The notes below the pieces were generated by a model. That model saw only the letters and a list, made by a program, of their open reading frames with translations, did no database searches and had not been told where the DNA came from. A program made the position numbers and the translations under genes. From Protopterus annectens (lineage: Eukaryota; Chordata; Ceratodontiformes; Protopteridae): a DNA stretch of 64,000 bases. Below, in pieces: positions 43,659 to 55,551 of this stretch. Position 1 is the stretch's first letter; each line of letters begins with the position of its first letter. The stretch spans positions 1,491,788,003-1,491,852,002 of the forward strand of contig NC_056745.1 of the NCBI RefSeq assembly GCF_019279795.1, written 5' to 3'.

Positions 43659-45948
43659 AGGTTCATAGTTTACTAGGCTATCGGCCCTAGGTATTATACA
43701 AGCCTAGCCATAACAATTCTCTGGCTATTTCTTCCCAGAATATTTACTTCCCTGGTCCCCTGTCTAGCAGGGCAACTGATGTGATCCCTGGGGTGAATTT
43801 CCTGTCTCCCATCCAATCGTCAAGGTTCCTTTTGAAGAGGGCCAAAGAGGTGCTCAGCTTGACATGTATGGGCAGTCTATTCTAGAGTATGGGGAGTCTC
43901 TGGGTCAAGAACCTATCCCTCCAGCATGTTTTTGTTCATTGTGATGACCAGGTTTAGATCTCTGGAGTGTGTGGCTCTGAGAGATTGGGATTTCTTTTAA
44001 GTGTGGCATGTCCAACAGCACTGGGTTTGACATGGCCTTGTATGTTAAGCAGAAATCTCCTCTAAGTAGGAAATATGCGACAGAGTATAGCTGGAGTTTT
44101 GTTAGACAGCATAGGGCATCTGCTTTAGGCCTGTGATTCTTTTAGTGAGGTATTTCTGTGGCCTTTCCAGTTGTTGCAGATGTCTTGTGAGGTACATACC
44201 AAATGGGACGTTGTATTCTATAATGGGTCTAATGAGGGATGAGTACAGTGGGACAATGACCCCTTTTTTTCTGGATGAAAAGCCCTTAGTGATGAGGTGT
44301 GCCACATAGAAGGATTTCCTGACTCTTGTGGCTATGTGGTTATCAAAGGTGAGACCACTGTCCACCTGTGTCCCCAAGTCCCTTATCACATTTTAGGTGT
44401 TTAGTGTACTGCCACCTATGTGGTAAATCATGGGTACATGTTTTTTCCCAAAGGCGTTAACTATAAATTTCTTGGCATTGAGCTTGAGCCCATGGCTCTG
44501 GCACCAAGCATCTGTTTCTGTAAGGCCCTTTTGTAGAATATCCACATCATTTGGGGATTCATTAATGGCTCCCGGTTTGCAGTCATCTATGAACTTTGTT
44601 AGCCAGAGTCCCTTAGTGCTGACCTGTACTGCAGAGAAGTAGATGCCAAACAAGAGCGGTCTCAGGACTCTGAACCCTGAGGTACTGCACTTGTCACTTG
44701 TCTGGAGCTGAATTTTGAGTCGGATACTTTTACAGTGCGAGTCCTGTCAGAAAGACAGCTGGCAATCCATTGAATGACATAGGAATTATGCCCAGCTTAG
44801 TAAGTTTATCTATGATTCCAGAGTGGGGGGTGGTGTCGAAGGCCTTGGTGAGGTCCAGATAGGCTGTGTGGACCGCCTAATCCTCGTCCACAACTCTGGA
44901 GACTGATTCAAAGAAATCAATCAGGTTGAGGAGACAAGATCAGCCCTTTATGAAACCAAATTGGGTGGGGTCCAGTATTTGAAAGTTGCCAATGTCTTTG
45001 TTTATAAGTTCATTGATAATGCGTTCCATGGCTTTGCAGATCAGGCTCATCAGACTGATGGGATGATAGATAGTTCCCAGGATCCAAGGTGGATCCCCCC
45101 TTGTGGAGTGGGATAACTGTATCTGTGAACACTCATTGGGCACAAAGCCTGAGGTGAGGCTATGATTAAACATGACACTTAGGTGACCTGCCAGTTCATT
45201 TTGTAGTTCATGTAGTACACAGCCCGGGATGCCGTCTGGTCCCATGGATGCTGTATTCTTTGCTTTGAAGAGTGTTTCTTTTACCTGTGTGGCCATGAGT
45301 ACCAGAATTTGGCAATCTTTTGGTATTGAGATGGGCCCTTTAGGGGGTGAAGGGGGGGTGAAGTTGGCACTGAATCGATCTGCCGGGATATTGGCAATAT
45401 CCTTGGGATCAGTATATTTAATGCCATTCTGTTGTAGCTCGGAGCAGATCTGAGCATTGCCATTTAGATTCTTGACATAACAATAGAATGCCTTGTGGTT
45501 GTCCTTGGAATCTTTGACAATTTTATTTTCGTAACTAACTTTGGAGGATGCTATGAGGGATTTCAGCTTCTTACTGAGGCTGGTAAGGGAGATTTTTGCA
45601 TCCTGGGATTTTCCTCTTTTCTGCAACAGTTTCTTCCTTCTGTTGTATAACACTGGATTGACTTCCTTTTTTTGGAGGAGAGCATCTTGGTTCTATTTGG
45701 GATGGCACGATTCATGCACGAGTAGATGTGCTCATACAGTGCCTTAGTGTAGGACTCAGCAGTCAAACTTTCAGCTCCCATCTGCATGGGTGTCATGATG
45801 TTTGTCACTTCTGACTTGAGTAGCATGAAGTTTGCTTTGGATAAGTTTTTATGGAGGTTTCCCTACTGGGGAATGGGGGTGGGATGTGGATGTCAAGGGT
45901 GATTAGCTTATGGTAAGACCTGACCAACGAGGGGGTGACAGTACACAA
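43659..45948 (-). mobile_element. CR1-type LINE, 5'-truncated
   Basis: Minus-strand CR1 inserted into the L1-like element. Coding segments: 45826-45563 and 45653-44940 (linker and RT: KNTASMGPDGIPGCVL, CKAMERIINELI, DPTQFGFIKG), 44653-44393 (FGIYFSAVQ, KLNAKKF) and 44389-44102 (RDLGTQVDS, LTRHLQQLERPQK). Upstream it is truncated within the endonuclease (PSLVRSYHKL at about 45935). The 3' end at 43659-43690 carries the CR1 terminal sequence with ATGAACCTAT. Several frameshifts and stops make it inactive. Confidence 0.9.
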
Positions 45949-45949
45949 T

Positions 45950-47560
45950 GCATAATCATGATATAAAATTGATACTGTCTGATAAAATCCAACCTAAGAT
46001 GGTACTTTGCTTGTTTCAGAATCCTGTAGTAGCTCATTTCTGGGTGGGTGTGATGTCATCAGAGAGAATGATGCCAACTTAGCATTCCTTTATAATATTA
46101 TTTCTTACCTCAGCTGTAAAGGATTTGTTGGCAGTTTGTCAGGGTCAAGTGTTTTGTCCTTCTGAGTTGCCATTAAAATCTGGACTTCCTCTAAGGAAAT
46201 GGGGGCTATAAGGGTGCCCACATGGGTTTATTCCAATTATCATAAAACTTAGAGGATCTAAAAAATCCTTTTTCTGGTTATCCAGGTTAGGCTTAGAGGC
46301 TCCTAGGCATGTAACCTTTGTAAAGGGCCACAAAAGCATGCCATTGGCAGCCAAAAGAGCCCTTCCTGGTTCAGGTCAGTAATCTTAGAGGTTGTTCTTT
46401 CAGCTTTCTGTTGCCTAAGACATATTACCAGAAACTTCTGAACTGTAGGGGTGATTTAGAAAGCTCTGAATTTGCACTGGTTCTTTGGTCTGCCATGTAA
46501 TCTGACAGTTTGGTCATCTTACTATTACAATCTAATAGTTCAGTGTCAGCCCCATCCATTAATCTTTTTAATTGGTTTATCTTGGGCTTTTAGTAGATAT
46601 TTTTTTAATCTTTTCAGTTTAACACTCACAATCCAGAAATGGTCTCCAGTGTCCTGCTACAATAACCCCATAAAATCCATCTTAAACTCATCCCAATCTT
46701 GTGTCCGTGATTGATCTCCAAGACACATCAACCCTAGTCAGCTTTGAAGAAACCATTCTTTTAATAAATGCCCTTACAAAAATGTAAGTTTAGTTTCCAG
46801 AGTTTGAGCTCTCATTAGGTAGTTTAATTCTGAGAGAGAGAAAAAGGACATGGTGGAGAAGATAAAACCATCTAAACCCTCTAATAAATAATGCTTCTTT
46901 GAAACTAATTTATCATTTCAGTAAGAAGACTGGGATCTATGCCCGTAACAAGTATAAACATTTAGGAGTAACTGTGTCAGCCTATGTACATCCAATAAAC
47001 CCTTCATATAAATATTCATTTAGAAGTCTTCCCAGAGTTGATATCCTGATACTCCTAGCACAACTATGTATTACTACTACAAACAAAAACGTATAACTTT
47101 GGTCCTCACACCACCAGGCTGTAAAGCCTTCATCATGAATAATTCCTTCTCTTAATGGTTTCAAAAGATCAAATCTAGCAACCTCTTGTGGAAGGTGCAT
47201 ATTAACAATTGTAATGAGTTCAACTTCCGGTAGCCATTTATAAATTGCTTCTCTACCCTGCTTGACTGACTAGTATTGTATTAGTGTGAAAGGAACACCT
47301 TTCCTAGGGTAAGTTAGAACCCCTCCCCCTCTGTCTGTATTAAGAGAAGACAAGGACAGCAGGGAAAAATATTTGAGAAGTCTGTTCCTCAACCATTAGA
47401 TGAGTGTCTCGGAGAAGCATAAATGAGGATTAGTCTCTTTAACATGGGAAGAAAGAACTTTGTCTGAATACCTGCTAAACTGCTTCTTCTGCAGTGTGGT
47501 CCTGTTGACCCCAATTACCTTTCTGAGACTCTCCTAGCATGGCTGGGTAAAAATCCATTA
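45950..47560 (-). mobile_element. L1/Tx1-like LINE, endonuclease side (decayed)
   Basis: Continuation of the element at 41200-43658. Minus-strand translation shows fragments of an L1-type endonuclease: a RDTHLMVEE segment near 47410, RGGGVLTYPRKGVPFT near 47310, and SYTFLFVVVIHSCARSIRIS near 47095. The pre-RT motif ISLEEVQILMATQKDKTLDPDKLP lies at about 46120-46190. Just downstream the CR1 interrupts. No frame stays open for more than about 70 codons. Confidence 0.55.
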
Positions 47561-48205
47561 ATTCTATGTCCTAGTCAGCTGTCTGTAAGACATTATATAA
47601 AATATCTCTAGCTTTTTTATTTCTGCCTGTAAAAAGAACTGTAAGTCTTAAAATGAATAACAATAAACTAATAAAACAAGATCAATGAAAGCCATATTGG
47701 GTAATTATTTACATAGATTACATTGTGAATGCTTCCAAGGGGAAGTAAGTATCTGCTCGTACAAGGTTCAGGAGTGAAGTGATGCAGGCGAGGGAAAAAG
47801 CTGCGCTCCTAAATTTTTCATAACAAGCCCCCCCCCCCAAAAAAAAATGGCCTTCCTAAAAAAGTGCAAATCAGTTCTAACAGAATTTTAATACTAAAAC
47901 TGATTTTTTTATTGCACAGAGGAAGCAAAGCTTGTTTTCAGGGCTGTTATGTGGTCCCCAGCTTGGCTAGAATAGCCAAGTAAATCTTAAAACTAGTTAT
48001 GTGGTCAGACTGTCTTGTAAGTTGATCTGATAATTAATATGTTTTCTGGCTGTTGAGGATTACTATTCTGCTGTGACTGCTTTCATTATCATTTTATTTT
48101 CATGGTTAGTTTGCTGTTTATAATTCAATTAACTTGGTTTGTGAGATGGGTGCAGTCCTTTCGAGTTGGCTAAAGACTTCAGCTGGTTATGAGAAATAAG
48201 GAATT

Positions 48206-48371
48206 TGCTCTTGAACTTTGGTGCATCTATTAATTGGAATGTTTTGGACATTGGGGTCAGTTTAAACGGTATTTAGCTGTACAGTGAATGCTCTTGACCT
48301 TTGGTGCATCTATTAATTAGAATGTTGTGGACATTGGGGTCAGTTTAAACGGTATTTAGCTGTCCAATGAA
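48206..48371 (+). repeat. 83-bp tandem duplication
   Basis: Two units, each starting TGCTCTTGA (48206 and 48289) and containing TTTGGTGCATCTATTAATT and GGTCAGTTTAAACGGTATTT. A handful of differences separate them. Confidence 0.88.
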
Positions 48372-48894
48372 TTTGAAGCAGTCTCTAACTATGGATAAAC
48401 ACTGACGCTATTAGAGTTCCTTCTTAGCTGTTCATGTATATTTGTAATGATTCATGATGACCCTGTCTTGTGAGAAGACCAAACTTAAATGGAACTTCAG
48501 ATTGGAATATGTATGTCTGTATGAATATGTGAATGACTTCCCTGATGACAGCTACATTTTTCAAATTTATAGAAGTTGGCTGTGCTTTGCAGTTCCAGCA
48601 GGTGGAGTAAGGTATTATTTTTTTTAAATACAATTTTGTCAGCCAGTGAGAGGAGTTGTAATACAGTGTGTTCAGGTTTCCCTTCTGTTGATTAATATGA
48701 TGAGAAGATCAGGCAACTTTGTAAGGGGGCAGCAAACGCAGGAGATAAGTTTGTACTGGAACTCATGATGTGCCTTCTGATTGAGGAGGAGGTTGACTGC
48801 TTATTTGAAGTGATTCTGTCGATGACTAATGTCATTAGTCTTTCTGTGACGATGACTGTGCCTCCATTCCCATCACTATATCATTTGTCAACAG

Positions 48895-48944
48895 GTGCGG
48901 GCATTGTTGGAGAAGGAGGAAGCAAGACGACAGTCTCATGGGCC
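48895..48944 (+). other. Candidate host micro-exon (weak)
   Basis: Fifty bases open in one frame (V-R-A-L-L-E-K-E-E-A-R-R-Q-S-H-G), preceded by TTTGTCAACAG (acceptor-like with a modest pyrimidine tract) and followed by GTGAAG (donor-like). The charged, helix-forming peptide is unlike the surrounding AT-rich sequence. I do not recognise a gene, and a chance match is possible. Confidence 0.25.
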
Positions 48945-49889
48945 GTGAAGTGTTCAGCTACTGCATCAGCTACTGGATCATTTGAAGTACTGGTCACTGT
49001 TGTATCTATATATTAGTTGTTTCTACATAAGAAAGAAACTGCTTAATTGGTGTACAGCAAACAACTGGGTATTGATTACCACTTAAATGACATCTGCTTG
49101 TCTGATAGTGGCAGCTCCTGATATCTAAAACCTCTTGCAGAATTAATGTAGAAGCAAACTTTTTTAGGGGTGAAGACCCTTTTGCTTTTCCATGGCCAGG
49201 TCAAAGGCTTTAGCAGCACTTCATGTCTCCAAGGACCATATTTGGGTGAAATGGATCCCTAGGCAAATGGCTCCACGGCAAACACCCCCCCCCATTCTCC
49301 CAACAGTTCCCCCCTCCATTGTTCCCCACTGTCCTTTGGTTTTCCACACCCTCTAAGCATGTTTTCCTCATATTTTCTGTTATACCTCAGCTGTTTGCTT
49401 GAAACTTTGAACAGACACTAACTCATAAAGACTGCACTGTATTAACTGTGGACAAAGTATTTGAATTAAACCAAGTGTCTTGGGGGGGGGGCACTAGAAC
49501 CCCAGAAGCTGTGAGGTTCTACATATTCTGAGATGTAGTTCAGGGCTTCTTTCCACAATCCTTTGATCAAGTGATAGCTCAAAAAAATGAACAAGGAATT
49601 AAATATGGTCTTTTTTCTTTCAAGCAAAAAATAATTTGTCAAAGTTAGTAAAATGACAAATGCTTGCAAGAGTTCATAAAAAGGTCCGTCCTAAAAAAAA
49701 ATAAAAAAGGCTACTCCTTTCTGTGTACACCACTGTATTAGTCTTGGATGAAAATGAAAGAACAAATGAACCAGTTGTGTGCTTCTGTCTCATATGCATG
49801 GCATACCTGTCCACAGATGATTTTTTTTTACAAACGCATGCTGGCAGGTCTATCACAAGATGAATGTGCACATGCACACACACGCTTAA

Positions 49890-49912
49890 CTCTCTCTCTC
49901 TCTCTCTCTCTT
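49890..49912 (+). repeat. (CT)n microsatellite
   Basis: About 11 CT units. Confidence 0.95.
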
Positions 49913-50190
49913 TTTCTGTGCATGCTTACCTAAAGTCAAATTCAAGGAATACCTGTAGCATACTGTTGAGGTTTTGTAGGAAACCAGAACATTTGGATAA
50001 AACCTTTGGAAAGAAAGGGAGTTATGCAGGCTGTACACACAGGGAATAGTCGCCAAGAACTCGAAGCACCAAGCACTGTGAAGTGGTTACTTGTATTAAC
50101 CTCCTGACAGACTTGCTGAGTACAATGCTGATTAACTGTGATGAAAAGTGAAAGGAATTTTATCCAACTTGTTGTTATTAGATGCATGCA

Positions 50191-50192
<2 letters not shown>

Positions 50193-50272
<80 letters not shown>
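50193..50272 (+). repeat. (CA)n microsatellite, about 40 units
   Basis: An uninterrupted 80-bp alternating CA tract. The ORFs read through it are artefacts. Confidence 0.98.
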
Positions 50273-50274
<2 letters not shown>

Positions 50275-51905
50275 TAGTAGTGATCATTTTACACTGATTT
50301 CAGCAAACACAGTACATTGTGGGACTCTGTTCCTGCCAAGCCCAGGTCAAAGACTGTTTAACTGTGATTAACACCAGCTGTGCAGTCACATGTATCTGCA
50401 AACAGCTTCCTCACCCATTAGCTATAAATGATCAGGTGTGCGTACTTCAGTATAGTTTGCGTGCCCTAAAGTGCTACCTACTTCAATGGTTAAGGCTAGC
50501 CTTGCTACCTTTATATCCGTATGGTTATACCCAATCACTGAAAACCGTTTTCTTATTAGGCATAGTTTCCCAACAATGGATCCCAGCTAGCTAGCCTTTC
50601 TTGGCTCCTACCCAGACTGCTACCTTCCACCTCTCTAGGTGACTGCCAGGCAAGTGATATCCTACTCACAAGCACTGCCAGTCATTAAAGTCTGTATGAG
50701 AAGGAGGCTTGCACATAGACCGTTTTATAAAATATGTCTCCACGAGCTAAGTGAACATATCGTTGAGTGGCTAATGCATTTGGGCATTTTCAATCGGGCA
50801 GAAGTTGTCAGTTCGAAAAACTGTGGCTTGCAAAAGGCCTCCTCTTCCATTGTTTAATTGCTAAAAACAACATGCATGAGCTTAGAACTATCTAGATACC
50901 TTAAAGTTATTAAAAAAATATTGTTCAAGACAAATAATGTCTGTTGTAATTAACATCTAGTCAAGAAATGGACCTGAGGATATAAAGTAAAATACAGTTG
51001 TAAGTTGAACTTTAACTTGTGCCACTTCTAGTTTTATTTTTTGGTGGGGGGTTTCTCATCCTGCAGATCTCAGGCAGTTAGGACATGTGTGCTGCTCTCG
51101 TATTACTCCGTACAGTGGCCTCTGAATAAGATCACATTTGCACCGTGGGGGGGTGGGGGGGCTTGCTTATTATTCCTTCACTGATGTGATACAGAGCAAC
51201 TTTAGTTGCATGGACTGGTGCTTGACCCCCCCCCCCAACACTGAATGTTGTATGTGGAACCCCCCACTTTTATACCATGGGGCTGCTGAGTAGCACAAAC
51301 TGTGACCATCGCACTGAGGCAAGATAACTTAATGTCGCTGCTTAACTTCCCTTTAAATCAACATCCCAGCTGCTGGTCAGATGTGGGCTGATGTCATCAT
51401 TGCCGAGAGCTCTTTGACATGAGTCATTTCTCTTTTTGAGTATTTGTAGTTCTCTATAAGATTCAATTTTAACTAGCTGGACAGCTAAGATTTATCATAA
51501 CATGGATCTTTTTTTGTCAGCTGTACAAAGTTCAAGTGTCCTCCAGTTGTTGGAACTGCTTTTGAGGTAAATTTCATGGTCTCCCCATGATGGTATGACG
51601 TAGCTGTGCAATGGCCAAGATGCTACAACTTCACAAGATGAAGAAACTTTTGTTGAAGAGAAAATCTGTAATGCACATTTATTTATGAAGCAGTCCGTTG
51701 AATCAGTACCATAAGTTTTGAGTTATTCACTGAGTGGATAGCGACCTTGTTCTCCTCCTGAACATTTTCTGTCATTGTCCAGTCCTCAAGGACAAGGATG
51801 ATGCATTATGTTTGTATTATGAATGTATGTATATATGCATATAGTATGATATAAATTGTATGCATATCCCATGTATATGTACACCTTTTTTATACATTTT
51901 GTATG

Positions 51906-52138
<233 letters not shown>

Positions 52139-52139
52139 T

Positions 52140-52580
52140 GGGTCTACTTCATTTGCCCTAACTTCCAGTTGACTGACACCCAGTTGCCCAAGACCAAATG
52201 ACTGACATTTCATTTGACTGGCAAGTAAATGGAATATGTCCCCTTCCCCTGAAGTTATATAGTTAGGGAGGTGTGGGGGACACATCCCCCCCACAATTGG
52301 GGGTGAAGCCCCCCACTTAATTTCATATTATATTGCTTAGTATTAAGTGAGGGGCTTTGCCCCCACACCCCCTATTGTGGGGGGCTGTGCCCCCCCCAAC
52401 CCCCTAACTATATATTCTAACTCCAGGGTCACACTACTGTGAGGAAGGGGACATATTCCATTTACTTGCCAATAATACTTGTCAGTCAAATGAAGTGTCG
52501 GTCAAATGAAATTTCAGTCAAATGGGGTCGGGCAAATGGGTGTCAAGTCAATTGGAAGTTAGGGCAAATGAGGTAGACCC
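52140..52580. mobile_element. 441-bp palindromic MITE-like element in TA repeat
   Basis: Starts GGGTCTACTTCATTTGCCC and ends with its inverted copy (GGGCAAATGAGGTAGACCC). The complementarity extends through both arms to the GC-rich centre (landmarks CAAGTAAATGGAATATGTCCCC and TATATAGTTAGGG in both arms). Subterminal CATTTGACTGA-like motifs recur. It is flanked on both sides by TA repeats, consistent with a TA or short AT target. No coding capacity. Confidence 0.88.
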
Positions 52581-52590
52581 ATATATATAT

Positions 52591-52669
52591 AAAATATGCG
52601 GGCTCCCCGAACAAAACCCACCGACGCTAAACAACCGCCAACACGACACAAACCGACACAATGGGACCC
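52591..52669. other. GC-rich insert between TA tracts, origin unknown
   Basis: A 79-bp segment of different composition (CGGGCTCCCCGAAC, ACCGACGC) ending TGGGACCC, which resembles the TAGACCC end of the neighbouring MITE. It may be the end of another element. Confidence 0.35.
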
Positions 52670-52755
<86 letters not shown>

Positions 52756-52800
52756 TGTGTAATATAAAATATGTGTGTGTATGTGTAGGTGTGCGAGTTC
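52670..52800 (+). repeat. (TA)n/(TG)n microsatellite
   Basis: Alternating TA and TG tracts: TA at 52670-52692, TG at 52693-52708, TA to 52752, TG-rich to about 52790. Confidence 0.95.
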
Positions 52801-52859
52801 CATTGGTCGACTGTATAGGTAAATGACATGTATGTGAGCTCGACAGTCCCCAAGTAGGG

Positions 52860-53184
52860 GATTATTCCCTTTCCCCAGGGATAGTGTGATCTCAGATTTA
52901 GTATATATAATTATAATTAGCAGGGGGTGTAGTGAGATAATGTTTTTTGTTTTGTTTTTTGTTTGTTTTGGTTTTTAGTAATGCTTGCATGCACTGAGAA
53001 GCAACAGCACATGCGTACTAGAAAGTCGACTCTTCCATTATTGATGCGGTTTTGCTTCAAGATGTGTTAGTCAACCAACTTGGGGGTAACTTGTATGTAT
53101 TTGTGTGTAAGTATGTGTGTCTGTAATAAATGTATATATGCGTGTGTATGCACATATACATGTGTGTGTGTGTGTGTATGTGTG

Positions 53185-53239
<55 letters not shown>

Positions 53240-53945
53240 AATTTATATATAGTGCACCCACATTTTGTAAAAGCGAGAGAAAAAAGGAATACCCGATAAA
53301 ATCCAAGTGAGGAGAGACAAAGACATCAGGATTAAACATGTAATTTTTTGTTTTACTTACGCCTGCTGTGTGCCATATTCTGTTAATGCGTGTGATCTAG
53401 GATGTTAAGGTCCTTTGAGATGAAGTAGTCGGTCACGTGGTAGAGTTTGGAGTATGTGCAAAAACTGAGTGAGCGATTGTTGATGGCCAGTGGAGGTTTG
53501 AATAAGGTCTAGAAGCAAACTTGCATTCCTTTTGCATTAGTCGGCTGCATCAGATGGTGCAGCAGACATTGAAATGAACAAGCGCTCTGAAAGCGCCTCC
53601 GGCTTCTCCTCCTTCGTTCCCCTCACTCCAGGACGCTGTTATTCAGCGGTTGGCCGTGTAACAGCACCAAGTTCCCACTGTAACTTCAGATTCCTTTGCT
53701 TAGAGATAGTACGTCTGGAAATTGTTGAGATTCTTTTTATAGCTGCCAGGTTGAGTGTCAGAATAGAAACTTGAAGTATTTTGCTGCTGTTTGTGATATT
53801 GGTAATTCATCAATGCATGAACACAGGAAAGAGGCTAGTAAGACGTCTTTAGTGTTTGCATGTTTTATTCTGAATTTTATTTCCTCTGCCCAGTTGTCTT
53901 TTTCTGTATGTCTTTCCACCTGTATAACTCTAGCATGTCAGTGTA
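52860..53945. other. No gene; microsatellite at 53159-53240
   Basis: Apart from the TG/TA tract nothing is recognisable. The short ORFs at 53574-53774 and 53771-53977 have no domains. Confidence 0.5.
53159..53240 (+). repeat. (TG)n/(TA)n microsatellite
   Basis: TG 53159-53185, TA 53186-53227, TG 53228-53239. Confidence 0.96.
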
Positions 53946-54095
53946 GATGTCCTTCAATGATGCATCTGCAGTCATAATGTATGGGTTGTCCTGCCTCAGG
54001 TAGCCCTTAAAGTCTGGGTCTGGCCGGTCGGTCAGATCCAGAGATTTCAGCTACCGAAGACTTGAAAAATTGGGGACTCTTTCTTGCCTCAGCTG

Positions 54096-55551
54096 ATGTC
54101 AGACAAAGTAAATAATTGTTTAACAAACAAATACCTCATAAGGATTTCCATTCTTACTGCCTTCCTTGCTTAGGCCCAGACCACGGCGTATCAGCCTGTT
54201 TAGCCTGTGCCTCCTTCAACCGACGAACTCTTTTTTTGAGCCGCTTTGTCCACGGCGATTCCTTCACCATACCTTTGGACATTTCTACCCAGCTGCAGGG
54301 GAGGCTAGCCCCAACTTCTATGTCTATTAAGGCCTTTCCCAGGGCTAAAGCTGCCAAACTTTCAAAAGCTTTGCATCCCAGAGGCCTTCCTCTAGTTCAC
54401 AGATCCTCAGCCTTGCCGAGGACCTTATCTCTTATTAGGGGGTTCACAACCTCACCCAGACAGGGCCTCTCAACCTCCTCCAGACAAAAGGCCCAGGACT
54501 GACCCTCTGAACCTCACTCCTCAGATTACTCCACAGATGGCTCTGACTTGTCAGACCACCAGGAAGGGCTTACTCTTTTATGAGGATTTCAGATGCAGAG
54601 AATCTATCCCCTGGCCTCCCCTCCTGAAGAATTTTCCTCACTTTCAATGGCAAGGTCAGGATTTCTCTGATTCTAGAAAAGATTAAGGACCTTTTGCATT
54701 TGCCTCAGCATAGGCCCTTAGCTATACCTCCTGTTCTAAATGTAATTGATGATGTGTACAATGATGTCAGTACAGCCCCTGATACTCTTCCTCCTATTAC
54801 AGGGTCCCGTTCTCATTTCCATCTGTATAAAGCCCATGCTGCAGACCCAGAAACTATTTCTCAGGGCCTAGGGGGTTGCAGCCGCTACTGCAAAATTCCC
54901 TACCCTCTGAAAGAGAGTCTAGAGCTTTAGAGAGATGGAGAAAAAAGGTTTATACATCTGCAACTCTTTCTGCCAGGGCATTAAACTGTCAATTCCATAT
55001 GATACAGTACCAAGAGTTTTTGTTAGATCAACTGAATAAGAAACTTTCTTCTCCTGAACCTTAGACCCGTAATCCCTTCAGGATTTGGTACATAACTCTC
55101 AACAGGTTAGTAATCATTTTTTAAAATGTGGCTATGATGCACTGGAGGCTTCATTTAGATCAGCTATGACTGGGGCAGTTATTCGTAGGCATGCCTGGCT
55201 GAAGGAGCAATCTTTGCCAAACCATGTCAAAGCTAAACTCCTCGATGCTCCAATGGAGAAACAAAATTTATTTGGCTCCTGCACAGGAGATTCTAAAAAA
55301 GGTTGAAGAAAAAGTAAAATCTGTGCAAACAGTTAAAGATTTCCTGCAAGTTCAACCACCGAGGTTCAGCAGAAACTGGCCTACAATGGTCCTTTCCAGA
55401 CTCTACCAGAGCCCAGAGAGGCAGGAACAGGCACCCTAGAGGCAGAGGTCAATCGAAGGGCTCCTACAGAGGCCGTCAGTGGCAGCCTGCCAACCAGAGG
55501 AGTAGTGCAACAGCTACAACTACAACCACTACTACAGGACAGACCCAATGA
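54096..55551 (+). pseudogene. DIRS copy 3 Gag-like ORF1
   Basis: The start at 54096 matches the other copies (MSDKVNNCL), but a 12-base deletion removes the first Cys pair's TCG-containing stretch. The second finger pair survives (CLPC then CLAC). Pieces 54116-54502, 54694-54930, 54876-55064 and 55085-55306 carry the known blocks (PLAIPPVLNVIDD, QFHMIQYQEFLLDQL, MTGAVIRRHAWLKEQ) in different frames. The Arg/Gly tail and stop (55549-55551) are recognisable. Confidence 0.85.

Larger units (their letters stand above)
47565..51895. other. No recognised gene; simple repeats and a candidate exon
   Basis: Low-complexity features: C-run at 47827-47837, 83-bp duplication (48206-48371), C-run at 49286, (CT)n at 49890-49912, (CA)n at 50193-50272, G/C runs near 51148-51235. 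Short ORFs show no domains. One exon-like segment is reported at 48895-48944. Confidence 0.5.

Noticed and set aside
49942..50371. ORFs through the (CA)n tract
   Set aside because: Microsatellite artefact without any flanking domain.
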